Positions 11,801-21,929 of a stretch of DNA of 64,000 nt are shown here, piece after piece (within the stretch, counting starts at the first letter, position 1; each line of letters begins with the position of its first letter). Under the pieces are notes generated by a model. That model saw nothing but the letters and a program-made list of their open reading frames with translations. It did no database searches and was not told the origin of the DNA. Source of the stretch: Adiantum capillus-veneris (lineage: Eukaryota; Streptophyta; Polypodiopsida; Polypodiales; Pteridaceae); NCBI GenBank assembly GCA_014529385.2, contig CM043957.1, positions 69,348,503 through 69,412,502 on the forward strand. Reading direction: 5' to 3'. The translations under genes were made by a program, and so were the position numbers.

Positions 11801-13580
11801 TCATCAATCTTATGAGTTATTAAAGAAGGCCCTAACAAGTGCTCCAATCCTGCGAACACCTGATTGGAATGTACCTTTTCATGTGCATATTGATGCATCA
11901 AATTTTGCTATTGGGTGTGTTCTAACTCAACCAGGAGAACATAAATTGGACTACCCTATTAGCTTTGCAAGTCGCCAATTAAATGATGCCGAGATGAACT
12001 ACACTACTACAGAGCGCGAAGGTCTAGCTATGATTTACGCAGTAAAGAAATTTCGCTATTACCTTCTTGCTACCATGTTTGTGTTTTATGTTGATCATCA
12101 AGCATTGCTATATTTGGTAAACAAGCCGTGTTCCATAGGTCGAATTACACGATGGTTGTTAATTCTTCTTGAGTTTGACTTCACCGTTGTTGTGAGGCCT
12201 GGGAGGAAACATGTCATGGCAGATCATTTATCTCGTATCCCTAATGGCGAAGCTCCTACGGGGGTTGATGATGAATTGCCTGATACTCCTTTGTTCATTG
12301 TTGAGACAGTGCCTGAATGGAGTGAAAAGATTGTTAACTTCTTAGTTAATGGTTTTCCACCCAAAGAACTGCGAAAAGATATAGCTCGAAAATTAATCAA
12401 GGAATGCAAACCCTATTGCTTACTGGCTGGAACTCTCTATAAGAGAGGAAAAGATGATGTTCTTAGACGCTGTGCCCGCGAGGATGAGTATTTATATATT
12501 CTACAAGAGGCACACATGGGTGTGGCTGGTGGTCACTTTTCAGGAAACTTGACTGCCTGAAAGATCTTACAGTCAGGCTATTGGTGGCCCACTCTGTTTA
12601 AGGATGTATCACTTTTTGCAAAGGGATGTGATGAATGCCAACGCTTCAGCAAGCCACAAAGAAGGGATAGGATGCCTCTACATCCCATCAAGGTAACCCA
12701 ACCATTTGAAAAGTGGGGCTTAGACTTTGTAGGACCGATTAGTCCGGCTGCACGTAACACGCAATCACGATATATCATTGTCGCTACCGACTATGTAACC
12801 AAATGGGTTGAAGCAAAAGCAACACGGAAGGCGGATGCAAAAACAACAGCTAAGTTCCTCTTTGAGAACATTATCACACATTTTGGATGCCCCTTTGAAC
12901 TTGTGAGTGACAATGGAACTCATTTTATAAATGAAGTAATAAAAGAACTCACATCAAACTTCATGATATCACACCACAAGTCTACACCCTATTATCCCCA
13001 AGAAAATGGCCAAGCGGAGAGTACCAACAAAACTCTCATCTCCATTTTGACAAAGACAGTCGAGGCTCATCGCACTGATTGGGACCTAAAGCTTACATCA
13101 GCTTTATGGGCTTATCGTACTGCGTATAAAGTTGCTATTAATTGCACACCGTTTAAGATGGTGTATGGCCAAGAAGCAGTTATGCCATGGGAGTTTGTCA
13201 TTCCTAGTTTTCGAGTAGCTTCTCAAGAAGGTTGGGATGGTAACCCCTTAGTGGAGCGATTATATATCCTGGAAAGGCTAGATGAAGAGAGGCAATTAGC
13301 TGTGCGAAATGCTCTAGTGGAGAAGGATAGAAGAAAGAAGTGGTTTGATAGCCATTTAAAGGATAAAGAAATCAAGGTTGGTGATAAAGTTCTTATGTAC
13401 GGGGTACGTAATGAAAAGAAGAAATTGAAATACGCTGGTAAGGGACCATATCAAGTGTGTGAAATTACCCCGCAAGGTACCATTCGTGTGGAGACTCTAG
13501 ATGGAGTTGAAACCATTGGATTCCTTAATGGGAGTAAATTCAAAAGATATTATGATCCTCTAAGCCAGGAAGAGTTGTAA
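8838..13580 (+). pseudogene. pol of the Tat-like element (protease, RT, RNase H, integrase), one internal stop
   Basis: Open for 1240 codons to TGA at 12558-12560, then open in the same frame to TAA 13578-13580. Protease shows VLDGGAGVNMV with its Asp near residue 214, a G-for-S variant of the usual D(S/T)GA. RT has the block KKNGKLRVCVDRKKVNAAT, and its catalytic box is FLDD near residues 874-877. RNase H begins HVHIDASNFAIGCVL. Integrase has an HHCC zinc finger (HMGVAGGHF...CDECQRF), LDFVGPIS, SDNGTHF and YYPQENGQAES, giving the D,D,E triad. No chromodomain follows. The internal TGA lies in the integrase zinc finger and fits CGA to TGA. A long acidic, Ser/Thr-rich linker separates protease from RT. 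The ATG at 8838 is the first in this frame after gag. Confidence 0.9.
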
Positions 13581-14948
13581 GCCATCCATCAAAAGAAGGC
13601 TGCCAAGGAACAAGCAGAGCTTAAAAAAATCCAAGCAAGAGTTGAGGCTCGAGAACGACAACAACGTCTTAAACGCCAACGAGAGGCTAATCTGGGAATC
13701 ACGCAAGCATTTTTCGAGGACACAGATGACGACTCATTAGAATTTGACTCACCCCTACAATACCCAATTGAGCTAAATAGCCCCTATGGGAAAGTACTAT
13801 ACAATGCCTTATTAGATTCGGGAGCTAAACACAATTTGTTATCCTATGGAGTTTGGTGTCAATTAGGGAAACCGACCCTATCCCCTAGTATGATGCAAGT
13901 CAAGGGCATTAATAAAAAGAAAACTGCTATTCTTGGAGTCCTTCAGACCCCTGTTGTCTATGACAATGGAAGCATAGTGCAGAGATTTCTAGTCATGCCC
14001 GCAGGAGCTATGGAAGGCAATGTAAACCTGGGACGCACGTGGATGTTGGCAACCAAATGCACTATTGATTGGGATACTGGTAGTGTCACGACGCGACCAC
14101 CGACTCTTACCCCTATCATTCAAGCAAAGTCACCTACGTTGCAAACTCTAGCAAAGTTGAAGGATAGCCAACATTCACAAGCCAAGGTGGTTAACTCGTC
14201 TTTGCCGGCTACTCATGAATCTAGCACTTCAACACTTGTAGTTGCAGCAAGTAGTAATATTGCAAGTACTCAACCTGCACGACCTAAGAGTACATATCAA
14301 TGGGTCCCCAAGGCCTTACTTCCAACTACCTCAACCCTCCCATCCATTCCAAGAAAAAATTTTCCGGGAAAACCAAGAGCGCGCCCTAGGAGAGTCAAGA
14401 CCAAATCACGATGGATTCCAAAACAACTATTAGAAGCCCAAGGCTACTATGATGGAAATGAGCAAATTTGGGTACCTAAACGTAAAATGTGTCCTTCCCT
14501 ATCGACAACAAACCCATATGAGTCAAACAGTGTAACGCTAAAGCCAATGGCAGACCGTGGGAAGGGAAAGATCACAGAATGCTACACACCTAGTCCAGAG
14601 CTAGTTTGGGCTCCAAGGCAAAACCAATTTATTCCACCTAGCTCAGGAAGGGGGGAGTTCCATGAAGCTTCTAGCTCCTCATGTAATACATCCATAGAGG
14701 TAAAAGCTTCTACACAGCCTCCATCTATAGTAGTGGACCTCCATGAAGCTACAAAAGAATCCACACCTCCCAGTCTTCAAGAATCACTTGATGAACCACT
14801 TCAAGTTCGATCCTGGGAGAGTACCTTACCACCCTTGCAACTTGACGAGGCACCTAGGGTAATAGAAAACTACTGGCAAAAATCCTCACCTATTACCAAC
14901 TGGAACAATTGGTTTCAAAGGGTGACGACATCATTTCAAACGGTATGA
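13581..14948 (+). CDS. Post-integrase extension of the Tat-like element with a second retropepsin-like motif
   Basis: The pol frame continues without a frameshift after the TAA at 13578-13580 to TGA at 14946-14948. First comes a charged, probably coiled-coil stretch rich in K, R, E and Q (13581-13690). Then VLYNALLDSGAKHNLLSYG, a canonical DSGA retropepsin active-site motif with Asp at 13815-13817, in a hydrophobic setting like that of retroviral-type proteases. A Ser/Thr/Pro-rich tail contains repeated W-x-P-K/R words (YQWVPKALL, SRWIPKQLL, QIWVPKRKM, LVWAPRQ). The first ATG is 13836, just after the DSGA, so separate initiation would lose the active site. Translation would need read-through, splicing or an ancestral CAA at the TAA. 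The function is unknown; second-protease identity is inferred from the motif. Confidence 0.65.
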   Translation, partial: AIHQKKAAKEQAELKKIQARVEARERQQRLKRQREANLGITQAFFEDTDDDSLEFDSPLQYPIELNSPYGKVLYNALLDSGAKHNLLSYGVWCQLGKPTLSPSMMQVKGINKKKTAILGVLQTPVVYDNGSIVQRFLVMPAGAMEGNVNLGRTWMLATKCTIDWDTGSVTTRPPTLTPIIQAKSPTLQTLAKLKDSQHSQAKVVNSSLPATHESSTSTLVVAASSNIASTQPARPKSTYQWVPKALLPTTSTLPSIPRKNFPGKPRARPRRVKTKSRWIPKQLLEAQGYYDGNEQIWVPKRKMCPSLSTTNPYESNSVTLKPMADRGKGKITECYTPSPELVWAPRQNQFIPPSSGRGEFHEASSSSCNTSIEVKASTQPPSIVVDLHEATKESTPPSLQESLDEPLQVRSWESTLPPLQLDEAPRVIENYWQKSSPITNWNNWFQRVTTSFQTV

Positions 14949-15194
14949 TCTACCCAAGGAAGGGGGGAGTGTTTGTGGACATCCATCATTCACTTGCTTC
15001 CCTCTCAACCTTTCTCCCTGACCTCTTAATCTCCGATCTTAGGGAATGTATATATAAAGCCTTATACTCACAAAAACAAAATAAAAAAGTAAAAGAGCAA
15101 GAGCCATAACACAAATCATAAAAACAAATTATGCACAAGAACACGACCCTTGTAATATTTGCACTTTAACCATCATCTATTTGCGTGTACAGAT

Positions 15195-15617
15195 ATGGCT
15201 AGTACGCTAGAGTCATCCACTCCTGCCTTGGGTGAGAGGTACCCTCGTTACTTTTCACAAATATTTCACATGGTCTTTCCAGTGCTTGCATGTGAATGGG
15301 ATTTGATAGGTACGCTAGCATGTGAGAGGAGTTTTGAGGAGTTAGAATGGCTGATACGTCTCTTGACCACGTCTGATCCATACTTAGTAGAGAGCGTTTC
15401 TCCCATTGCACAAGCCTACCCTTTTGACCAAGATGACTATAGGCGTTTAGTGACCTTCTTAGTAAACATGGGCACCTATGATGAAGAAGAAAATTTACAC
15501 GACTACACGGATGGCACATATGGTCTCATGGATGATGACTTTGTTTATCTCGACGACGAGGATAGGGGTTTAGCCTTAAGGTTTCCCCCCAACCTCTACA
15601 ATATCCTATTCCCTTGA
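15195..15617 (+). CDS. Small accessory ORF near the 3' end of the Tat-like element, function unknown
   Basis: This 140-residue acidic protein begins MASTLESSTPALGERYPRY and ends PPNLYNILFP. An ATG 36 bases upstream (15159) is in frame, but the sequence TTTGCGTGTACAG just before 15195 looks like a splice acceptor, so I prefer the inner ATG. I see no signal peptide, clear membrane segment, Cys cluster or enzyme motif. The C-terminal half is Asp/Glu-rich (YDEEENLHDY, DDDFVYLDDED). The product is not recognised. Its position after pol and before the PPT matches where Tat/Athila elements carry env-like or other extra ORFs. Bases 14949-15194 between the two ORFs hold no gene. Confidence 0.5.
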   Translation: MASTLESSTPALGERYPRYFSQIFHMVFPVLACEWDLIGTLACERSFEELEWLIRLLTTSDPYLVESVSPIAQAYPFDQDDYRRLVTFLVNMGTYDEEENLHDYTDGTYGLMDDDFVYLDDEDRGLALRFPPNLYNILFP

Positions 15618-16976
15618 CTCTCTAGGGGGAGTGCAAATAATTAGGTTAGAATTCCTTATGTTTTTTGTTGTGTTCAATAAATGTTGGTACCTTTTTCCAC
15701 TAATGTGCCTCCTGGAGGTATTCCTTTTGTTTCCTAGTATGTACAGGAGCGTGTTGCTATTGGTAGGATTTGGACCTTCATGGAATCTTTATCTCGACTC
15801 ACTCTTCAAATCAAGCGCGACCATCGACACAAACAGGTGTTTCTTGTCCATTAGCATTGCCTCTTATCTTTTTTGCATCTATGATTGTCTGCTTTAATTG
15901 TGATTGGTAGCCTAATATTCACCGTATTTGCTTAGTATCAAACATTTAATTCAATGTAATTTTTTGTCATAATCACTTGTCTAGGTTTAAAAATCAAGCA
16001 GTCCGACTAAGCTAGTTTGACCAAGTTAGGTGTTAGAAATCTTCTCTTAATACCATGGGGAATGCCTTCCTAATAATTAATGGTTACTTAGGTTCTTAAT
16101 CCGATTTAGGCAGCATTGTGTGAAACGTACTAGGGCTTTCTAGTGGGCTTGACCCTATTGACCTTTAGCTTAAGTATTATAAAGGGAGTTTACTAGTGTG
16201 ATGAGCCTGGGGAGGTGTATCAGTGTTATATGACCCCCCAAAGTTACAAAATTAAAATGCTGAAAATGAACAAACAAAAAATCAAAGTGCCACATTGTAA
16301 AATCTTAAGCTGGAAGAGAAATCTCAGCTTGATTTGGTACTTCACTCACATGTATTGCCTATGGTACTAGAGCCCTAAAGGTTCCCAGTATGGGCGTTTT
16401 TACTTGAAAAGCAAAAAACCCAAGGCATACAAAATAAGCACACACATCAAAATTGAATCACTGTGAAAAGACTTTGGGGGTCAAAGAAAAAGTAATCAGT
16501 CAGGCGATGATTTCATGAGAAATTCCTTTATGGTAGCTTAACTACAAGGTCTTCTAGATATAGCCTCTAGTCAGCCCTCGAACATGAATACTTGGCTCTC
16601 GCGATTAAACAACTTAATTGACCACAGAAAATTAAGAAGCTTACCCATGGTATTAATATTCGATCTCTAGTGCCTTTCGACCATCAAATTAACGACCCCA
16701 GACTTGTTTAATTTTTTACCTTTACATCTGTTTATGCATTTGATTACATTGCAATTTAATGTTCATTGCTGACAAATTGTTTGAAATTCTTTTACCAATC
16801 AATTTGTCTACTTAAAACTGCATATGCTTTTTAATCATTTATGAGAATGCAATTACTGTGCCAATGTTGTTTGATTTTGCAGTGACTAAAGAAGGCTAAG
16901 GACATTCATCTCAAATGCTCTTCCACCTCGACGAACGGGCTTCAACTCAATAGCTTCCGAGGACGGAATCTACATC
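15618..16976 (+). other. 3' non-coding region of the Tat-like element
   Basis: About 1.36 kb with no recognised coding sequence. An AT-rich frame of 88 codons at 15631-15897 has no family features and is probably chance. Long 3' non-coding regions are common in Tat/Athila elements. Confidence 0.55.
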
Positions 16977-16989
16977 AGGAAGGGGGGCA
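16977..16989 (+). other. Polypurine tract of the Tat-like element
   Basis: AGGAAGGGGGGCA directly before the 3' LTR is the expected primer site for plus-strand DNA synthesis. Confidence 0.8.
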
Positions 16990-17583
16990 TGTTAACCCTC
17001 ACAGCTCACGGACACCCCATCACCTACGACGGACATGTATTATGTATTTGGTAGAGTCAGGTACCGGGCTTGTCGGACCAATAGGAAAAGGGTAAGAGTG
17101 ATCGCCGATGAGAGGCGCACTCTAACGGGACATTCAAGGGATTAGTTGGCTAAGCATGGGCGCCCAAGTGTGAATGGGGTGAGCTCATATAAAAGCCAAC
17201 TAAACCTAAAATTCACTCATTCTCTCATTTGTGCAATAGAAGAGTGCTCTTGCTCCATCTCCATCTCCATCTCCATCTCCATCTTCTTCTTCTTCACCTC
17301 TTCGTGTGTGTGTATGTGTGAGAGAGGGAGAGGGAGAGTGTGTGTGCAATCGAGCATTACGAAGGCACGACGATGGCGAAGCGGTTGAGCGCGGCACGAC
17401 TGCAACTTCTTCTTCATCGCGGCGAGGAATCCTCCACGGCAGGAGCATAGAGCGGTGAGTGACACACCATTGCCCTCTTTTGAGCTTGCTAGATTAGTCT
17501 TGTTGTGTGCTTGGAGCCATTTGTGGCTCGCACACGGTGTATCGGCAAGTCCCTTGCTTCGACAGTGCGGCAAGGAGCACACA
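16990..17583 (+). repeat. 3' LTR of the Tat-like element
   Basis: Matches 5213-5797, with two extra CTCCAT hexamers near 17258-17282 and scattered substitutions, many of them C/T or G/A. It ends CACACA and is followed by the ACACC target duplicate. Confidence 0.92.
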
Positions 17584-17772
17584 ACACCCCCTGAAGCCTC
17601 AATTGTAGCAAACATGTCACACCTTCTTTGTAAAGACAATACTCTACATAACCTAAAATAAGTACAGTCCAAGAGATCTTATTTCGATCACGCATAGATA
17701 TCTAGTAAAGAGCACACGGCTTTCACAACCGTGTTTGATGACCTGAGCATGTAGTTCTCAGCCCTTGTCACA
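17584..17772 (-). pseudogene. PPR gene remnant, upstream half
   Basis: The minus strand holds KG, a stop, then ELHAQVIKHGCESRV (about 17770-17715), and RDRNKISWTVLILGYVEY with LYKEGVTCLLQLRLQGV (about 17694-17589). These are classic PLS-class PPR repeat words (GxELHAxxIKxGxES; ISWTxLIxGYxExG). A stop and a frame change between the two blocks show decay. The last residues run in phase into 5212-4987 across the target-site duplication, so both parts belonged to one gene before the Tat element landed. Confidence 0.75.
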
Positions 17773-17916
17773 ATGATCTTACGCAAAGGACACTATAGGC
17801 ACTCTATGCAAAATTTGGTGAGCATGGGAAGGCAAAAGACTTGATATGCACAAGCGTAAAAAAACACGCTATCACGGCCTTATTATCTTCATCGAGAGGG
17901 TTAGGGCCAAATTTTT

Positions 17917-18065
17917 TAGATTGTTTTGAACAAGTTCAAGGTAAGGTCACTCTTCAAGATGTAGTCAGCTATGCGCGCATGTAGATTGTTTTAAACAATT
18001 TTAGGGTAAGGTCACTCTTCAAGACGCAGTTAGCTATGCGTGCATGTTGGATTCATCGGCCATGA

Positions 18066-18113
<48 letters not shown>

Positions 18114-18249
18114 AGAGAGAGGGAGGTCGCAAACCTTCAAGATGCAGTCAGCTATGCGTGCATGTAGATTGTTTTAAACAATTTCAGGGTAAGGTCACTC
18201 TTCAAGACGTAGTCAGCTATGCGTGCATGTTGGAGTCATCGGCCATGAT

Positions 18250-18281
<32 letters not shown>
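17917..18281 (+). repeat. Short tandem repeats of about 65 bp with (AC)n and (AG)n tails
   Basis: The unit TAGATTGTTTTAAACAATTT, followed by GGTAAGGTCACTCTTCAAGA and AGCTATGCGTGCATGT, starts near 17917, 17981 and 18164, with a partial copy near 18133. Two copies continue into TTGGA(T/G)TCATCGGCCATGAT followed by a microsatellite: (AC)n then (AG)n at 18067-18121, and (AG)n at 18250-18281. Confidence 0.8.
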
Positions 18282-18284
<3 letters not shown>

Positions 18285-19123
18285 TGCCAACCTAGCTACA
18301 CGTATCTTGACAAGCCTGTGGCGCCTGCTGTAATTGCAATCGAGGGTTTGCTCCAACTGCAACGACTTGCAGGGCTTACTTCTGGAACCTGCGAACTGCT
18401 TGTGGAGAAGATCGTATTGCTTCTGTGATTCTGGAACGTGCGAACTACTTGTGGAGAAGATTGAATTGCTCTCAGGAGCAACACAGAATGTTGTTTTTAA
18501 TTCACTTGGTAGCTTTTGACGGCATAGCTTTTATTTGTAGAGCGTTTTAGCGCTGCGCTTTTGGGCGTAGTTTTTTTTAGAGCTGTTAAACGCTGGCCAC
18601 GTGGGTTAATCAGAGGCGAAGTTTTTGGAATGAACACTACGCTAACAAAGTAAGAAGAACATCGGTGCTTTTTACTTGCACTTGCATCGATGCTTCTCCC
18701 TTTGAAGGTCTGCATAGAGCCGGCTACCGTGATTCAGGTGGGTGTAGAGATTTGTGTCAGAACTGATGATGAGGCACTTGCCCATGGAGGAACAGAACCA
18801 GTTTGCAGTTTGTAACTTGCGTCATTCGTAGTAATGTATTCAATTGCAACTAAAATTGAATCTTCATGTAGGCATGCGATACTGCTTTTTTCTGGCGCAA
18901 TTCTCACAACAAAGTTGTACTACATGTGATTGTAGGGGACCCATTGTTGTACTTGCTAGAAGCCTTGCTTAAGGTAGCATTGAAGTTGCAAGGAACTGTG
19001 GACATGGAAGGCTATTGAGATGGCATTTGCAAGAGCAGCAGGGATGTAACCGGTTGCAAAGAGATGCAGCAAGCGAGACTTTAAGGTGGCGCCTGCAAAC
19101 GGACGAAAGATTCTGAGAATGAG
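18282..19123. other. Unassigned stretch with one 49-bp tandem duplication
   Basis: TCTGGAACCTGCGAACTGCT and what follows (18381-18429) recurs at 18430-18478. Otherwise I see no gene, although remnants of the upstream end of the CrRLK1L pseudogene could lie within it. Confidence 0.5.
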
Positions 19124-19930
19124 ATGGTCCAACAATTATTGCCACAACCTTCTAGTCCAGCATCGTGTGGTTGCTTTGTCACGTCCAGCACTGCCCTTGC
19201 TTTGGGGCAACCGGTCTCCCCCTCGTCGTGGCTCTACTTCTACCCTTTCTCCTTCAACACATACGACCTCAATTCCTCGATTGTCTACAGGCCGCCTCTA
19301 CCTACATACATTGCACCCCCTGTTGTCTATAGCAAAGCTTTGCAGATGGAGGATAATCAAATGCCTGACAACTCTTTCAACATTTCGTGGGTGTTTTCTG
19401 TGGATCCAGAGTTTGTCTACGTTGTGCGCTTACATCTATGTGAGAATGTTTTTAGCACAGCAGGTGCCTTGTTTAAGGTATACTCATTTGGTGTGGTTTT
19501 GATCGAGATGCTATGTGCGCGTCGTGCGATCAATCCATCTCTTCCTAGGGATCAAGTGAATATAGCAGCGTGGACCATGCATTGGCAAAAGATAGGACTT
19601 TGTTACCAGATATAGTGGATCCACACTTCGTAGGCACCATCAACACTAACTCTTTAAGGAAGTATGGGGAGACAGTTAAGAAGTGCTTAGATGAGCAGAC
19701 AGGCCGGCAATGGGTGATGTGCTTTGGAACTTGGAGTATGCTTTACAGCTACAAGAGGCAGCTATGACAATCACAACCAAATTTTGGAGCTTCCAATATG
19801 ACTTACGGATCAAAGAGCATTGGGATACAAGTCGGGCAGGGGGTCATAGCATGAATAGGATGGCAAGTGAAGAGGACTCGGAAGATGCGACTGCCAGCAC
19901 TCTGTTTTCGCAGTTAGTCAACTCATAACG
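19124..19930 (+). pseudogene. CrRLK1L-type receptor kinase (FERONIA/THESEUS family) pseudogene, internally deleted
   Basis: CrRLK1L proteins are plasma-membrane receptor kinases with an extracellular malectin-like region. The 5' part encodes a malectin-like piece (LPTYIAPPVVYSKALQMED, NISWVFSVDPEFVYVVRLHL, to about 19455). It jumps straight to the last third of the kinase domain: VYSFGVVLIEMLCARRAINP, LPRDQVNIAAW, then IVDPHFVGTINTNSLRKYGE, then MGDVLWNLEYALQLQEAA and the C-terminal tail SEDATASTLFSQLVNS. The transmembrane segment, ATP-binding lobe and catalytic loop are missing. The kinase part uses three frames, with shifts near 19600 and 19705. No promoter or intact start is evident. Confidence 0.85.
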
Positions 19931-20309
19931 TAGGTAGAGAGTGAAAGTTGATGTGTACGCAGATTTTTGAGTGCAAGAGAGACTCACTGCCTATTAGCCT
20001 GCATCCAACAACACCTCTCACTAGACCACTCTCCCTGGAGACTCGCATAGTAGTGAAACCTTGTGATTTTCGATGGATGCTTACACCTCGTTGTTGATAG
20101 CCAAGCTTTATCGGCGAGCCCCAAACAAGAACAGACTGAGAACATGTTGAGGGATCTCCTTTTCTCAATTTTCGTGGCTGATCATAATTATCTGCAAGAA
20201 TCACTGGGTTTGCAGGCACGGGTTGACAAAACAACCATAGACAAATCCAGGGAAGAAGCAAGGTTTGTTATGCAAGTCAAGCATAAACAAGAAGAGGATG
20301 ATGAAAAGA
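19931..20309 (+). other. Unassigned; contains an unrecognised ORF tail ending at the LTR
   Basis: A frame from 20063 runs to a TAA inside the LTR at 20312-20314. It holds LLFSIFVADHNYLQESLGL and KSREEARFVMQVKHKQ, helical and charged. I do not recognise a family. The chromovirus LTR begins at 20310. Confidence 0.3.
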
Positions 20310-20385
20310 TGTAATGGAAATGGCCTATGAACATTGAGAATAGCGAAATTAAGAGAACTATAGTGAGCATCTTTATGAAACTACT
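20310..20385 (-). repeat. Outer end of the 3' LTR of chromovirus copy 1
   Basis: TGTAATGGAAATGGCC... aligns with the first 80-90 bases of the complete LTR at 49943. The LTR then continues at 21930, beyond the nested solo LTR. Confidence 0.7.
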
Positions 20386-21049
20386 TGTAACATTTAATGC
20401 ACTAGTAACTTGTGTGTAGCAGAAATTGATAGCATAGTGAGCATTTCATTAAGAACAAGTTCCTAATGAGCATAGAGAGAGTACTTAATTTGAGAAAGCA
20501 ACATAGCAATTTCCACCTAGCTAGCTTGGCATAGACAATACTTGAAAAGAGAGAGAAATAGAACAATTGACAACATTTGAGGACTGGATTTACATGGAGC
20601 CGGTCCCCCCTCCATAAAGGCTTTGTATTATAGCTTATCTCATCAAAGGAGACTTTTGTACAATGCAATTCTTGTGTTCCTTGACAAAAAATCATTGGTG
20701 CAATGAAGATGGAAGCTTCATGCACCAAATCATGCTTGAAAAACACACCTAGTGTCCCTAGCCTCAGTTCCAACACCTCACACACCTTCAAAAATGGTGA
20801 GAGCTAGCAGGGAATGAGGAAAGATTGAGAGGAAGAAGATATATCTTACGAGAAAGAAGTATTCTCCTCACATAATCACTTTAATAGCATAGCTTAGCTT
20901 AGCTTAGTAATTAGCATGGTAGAGGAGATGAGCATGCCATTGAAGCTTGGCTCTTGGTTGGATTTGCATCCATAGCCAAGAGTTGTTGGTGTAGGCCCCA
21001 ACTTCCCAATGCTTAGAGAAGGAGATGGAGTTCTTCTTGCACACATGAG

Positions 21050-21093
<44 letters not shown>

Positions 21094-21632
21094 CATTGTG
21101 TTAGAGAAGGAGATGGAGTTCTTCTTGCACACATGAGTTGTGTGTGTGTGTAGCATTGTGTTAGACAAAAATGCAGCCCTCTCTCTCTTCTTGGTCGACC
21201 CCTCTTGCTAATTACTCTTGTCGGCCTCCCATTGGCTCCTACAAAGCTTAGCCAATCACAAAATAGAAGCATAATTGATAGCTTTGTGACATGTGTCCCC
21301 CTTTCCCCTTTTGTAAGAGCTTTAGATATTAAAAATAATTTATTAAAGTCTCATTGGACCTTTTAGTCTTCTAGCCAATAGGAATCAGGCAAGCCATTGG
21401 GCTGCTTGATGCTCATTGGACCCCTTGGTAGACTATCCAATAGTCTTCTGGGGAGCTTAATTTTTGTTGGTTCTTTTATCAAGAATTTTATAATTAATTA
21501 GACTAGTTTACTCTAGCCAAATTCTCATCGGTCCACCTCTATGGCCATCCAATAGAATTTGAGGGGAAATTGGAAGCAACTGGCCTGGGAGTCTGCCATG
21601 TGTCCAGTATTCCCTTTGGGGGAAGCTTTGGA

Positions 21633-21668
<36 letters not shown>

Positions 21669-21929
21669 CTCTCTTCTCCCCTACTCTTAGGGCTTGCCCC
21701 CTCCTTAATTGGGATGTGGGAAGACTTTTGAGCTCCATTGATGCACATTGCTCTTTTGCAGACTATCCCCCTTTGGATCCCTATTTTCCCTCCTTTGGAT
21801 CCCTACTGAGACCGGTCTGGCAGCCTTACCAATATTATAGCTTTAACTCCCTTGGTACCTCCCTATATTAAATGATCAATTTAACATGAGAAAATCATTC
21901 GGGAGAATTAAATATTAGTTTTTATGACA
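20386..21929 (-). repeat. Solo LTR of the chromovirus family, nested in another LTR
   Basis: Starts TGTAACATTTAATGCACTAG and ends TTTTTATGACA, the two ends of this LTR family, with no internal region. It is flanked by CTACT (20381-20385) and CTGCT (21930-21934), a 4-of-5 match fitting an aged target duplication. It carries (GT)n tracts at 21053-21091 and 21634-21666. Short open frames inside it are microsatellite artefacts. Confidence 0.75.

Larger units (their letters stand above)
5213..17583 (+). mobile_element. Complete Tat-like Ty3/gypsy LTR retrotransposon, 12.4 kb
   Basis: Two LTRs (585 and 594 bp, about a dozen differences by eye) start TGTTAACCCTCAC and end CACACA. ACACC flanks both sides as a perfect target-site duplication (5208-5212 and 17584-17588). 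Internal order: Asp-tRNA-type PBS, about 730-base leader, gag with four zinc knuckles, protease, RT, RNase H, integrase without a chromodomain, a long downstream extension with a second retropepsin-like motif, a further small ORF, a long 3' non-coding region, PPT, LTR. The size, the PBS and the extra 3' ORFs fit the Tat/Athila side of Ty3/gypsy. It is structurally complete, but gag and pol contain four nonsense codons, so this copy is probably not autonomous. It is inserted in a PPR pseudogene. Confidence 0.92.

Noticed and set aside
20402-20791. 129-codon minus-strand frame near 20.6 kb
   Set aside because: It lies wholly inside the solo LTR and is not preserved in the other LTRs of the family.
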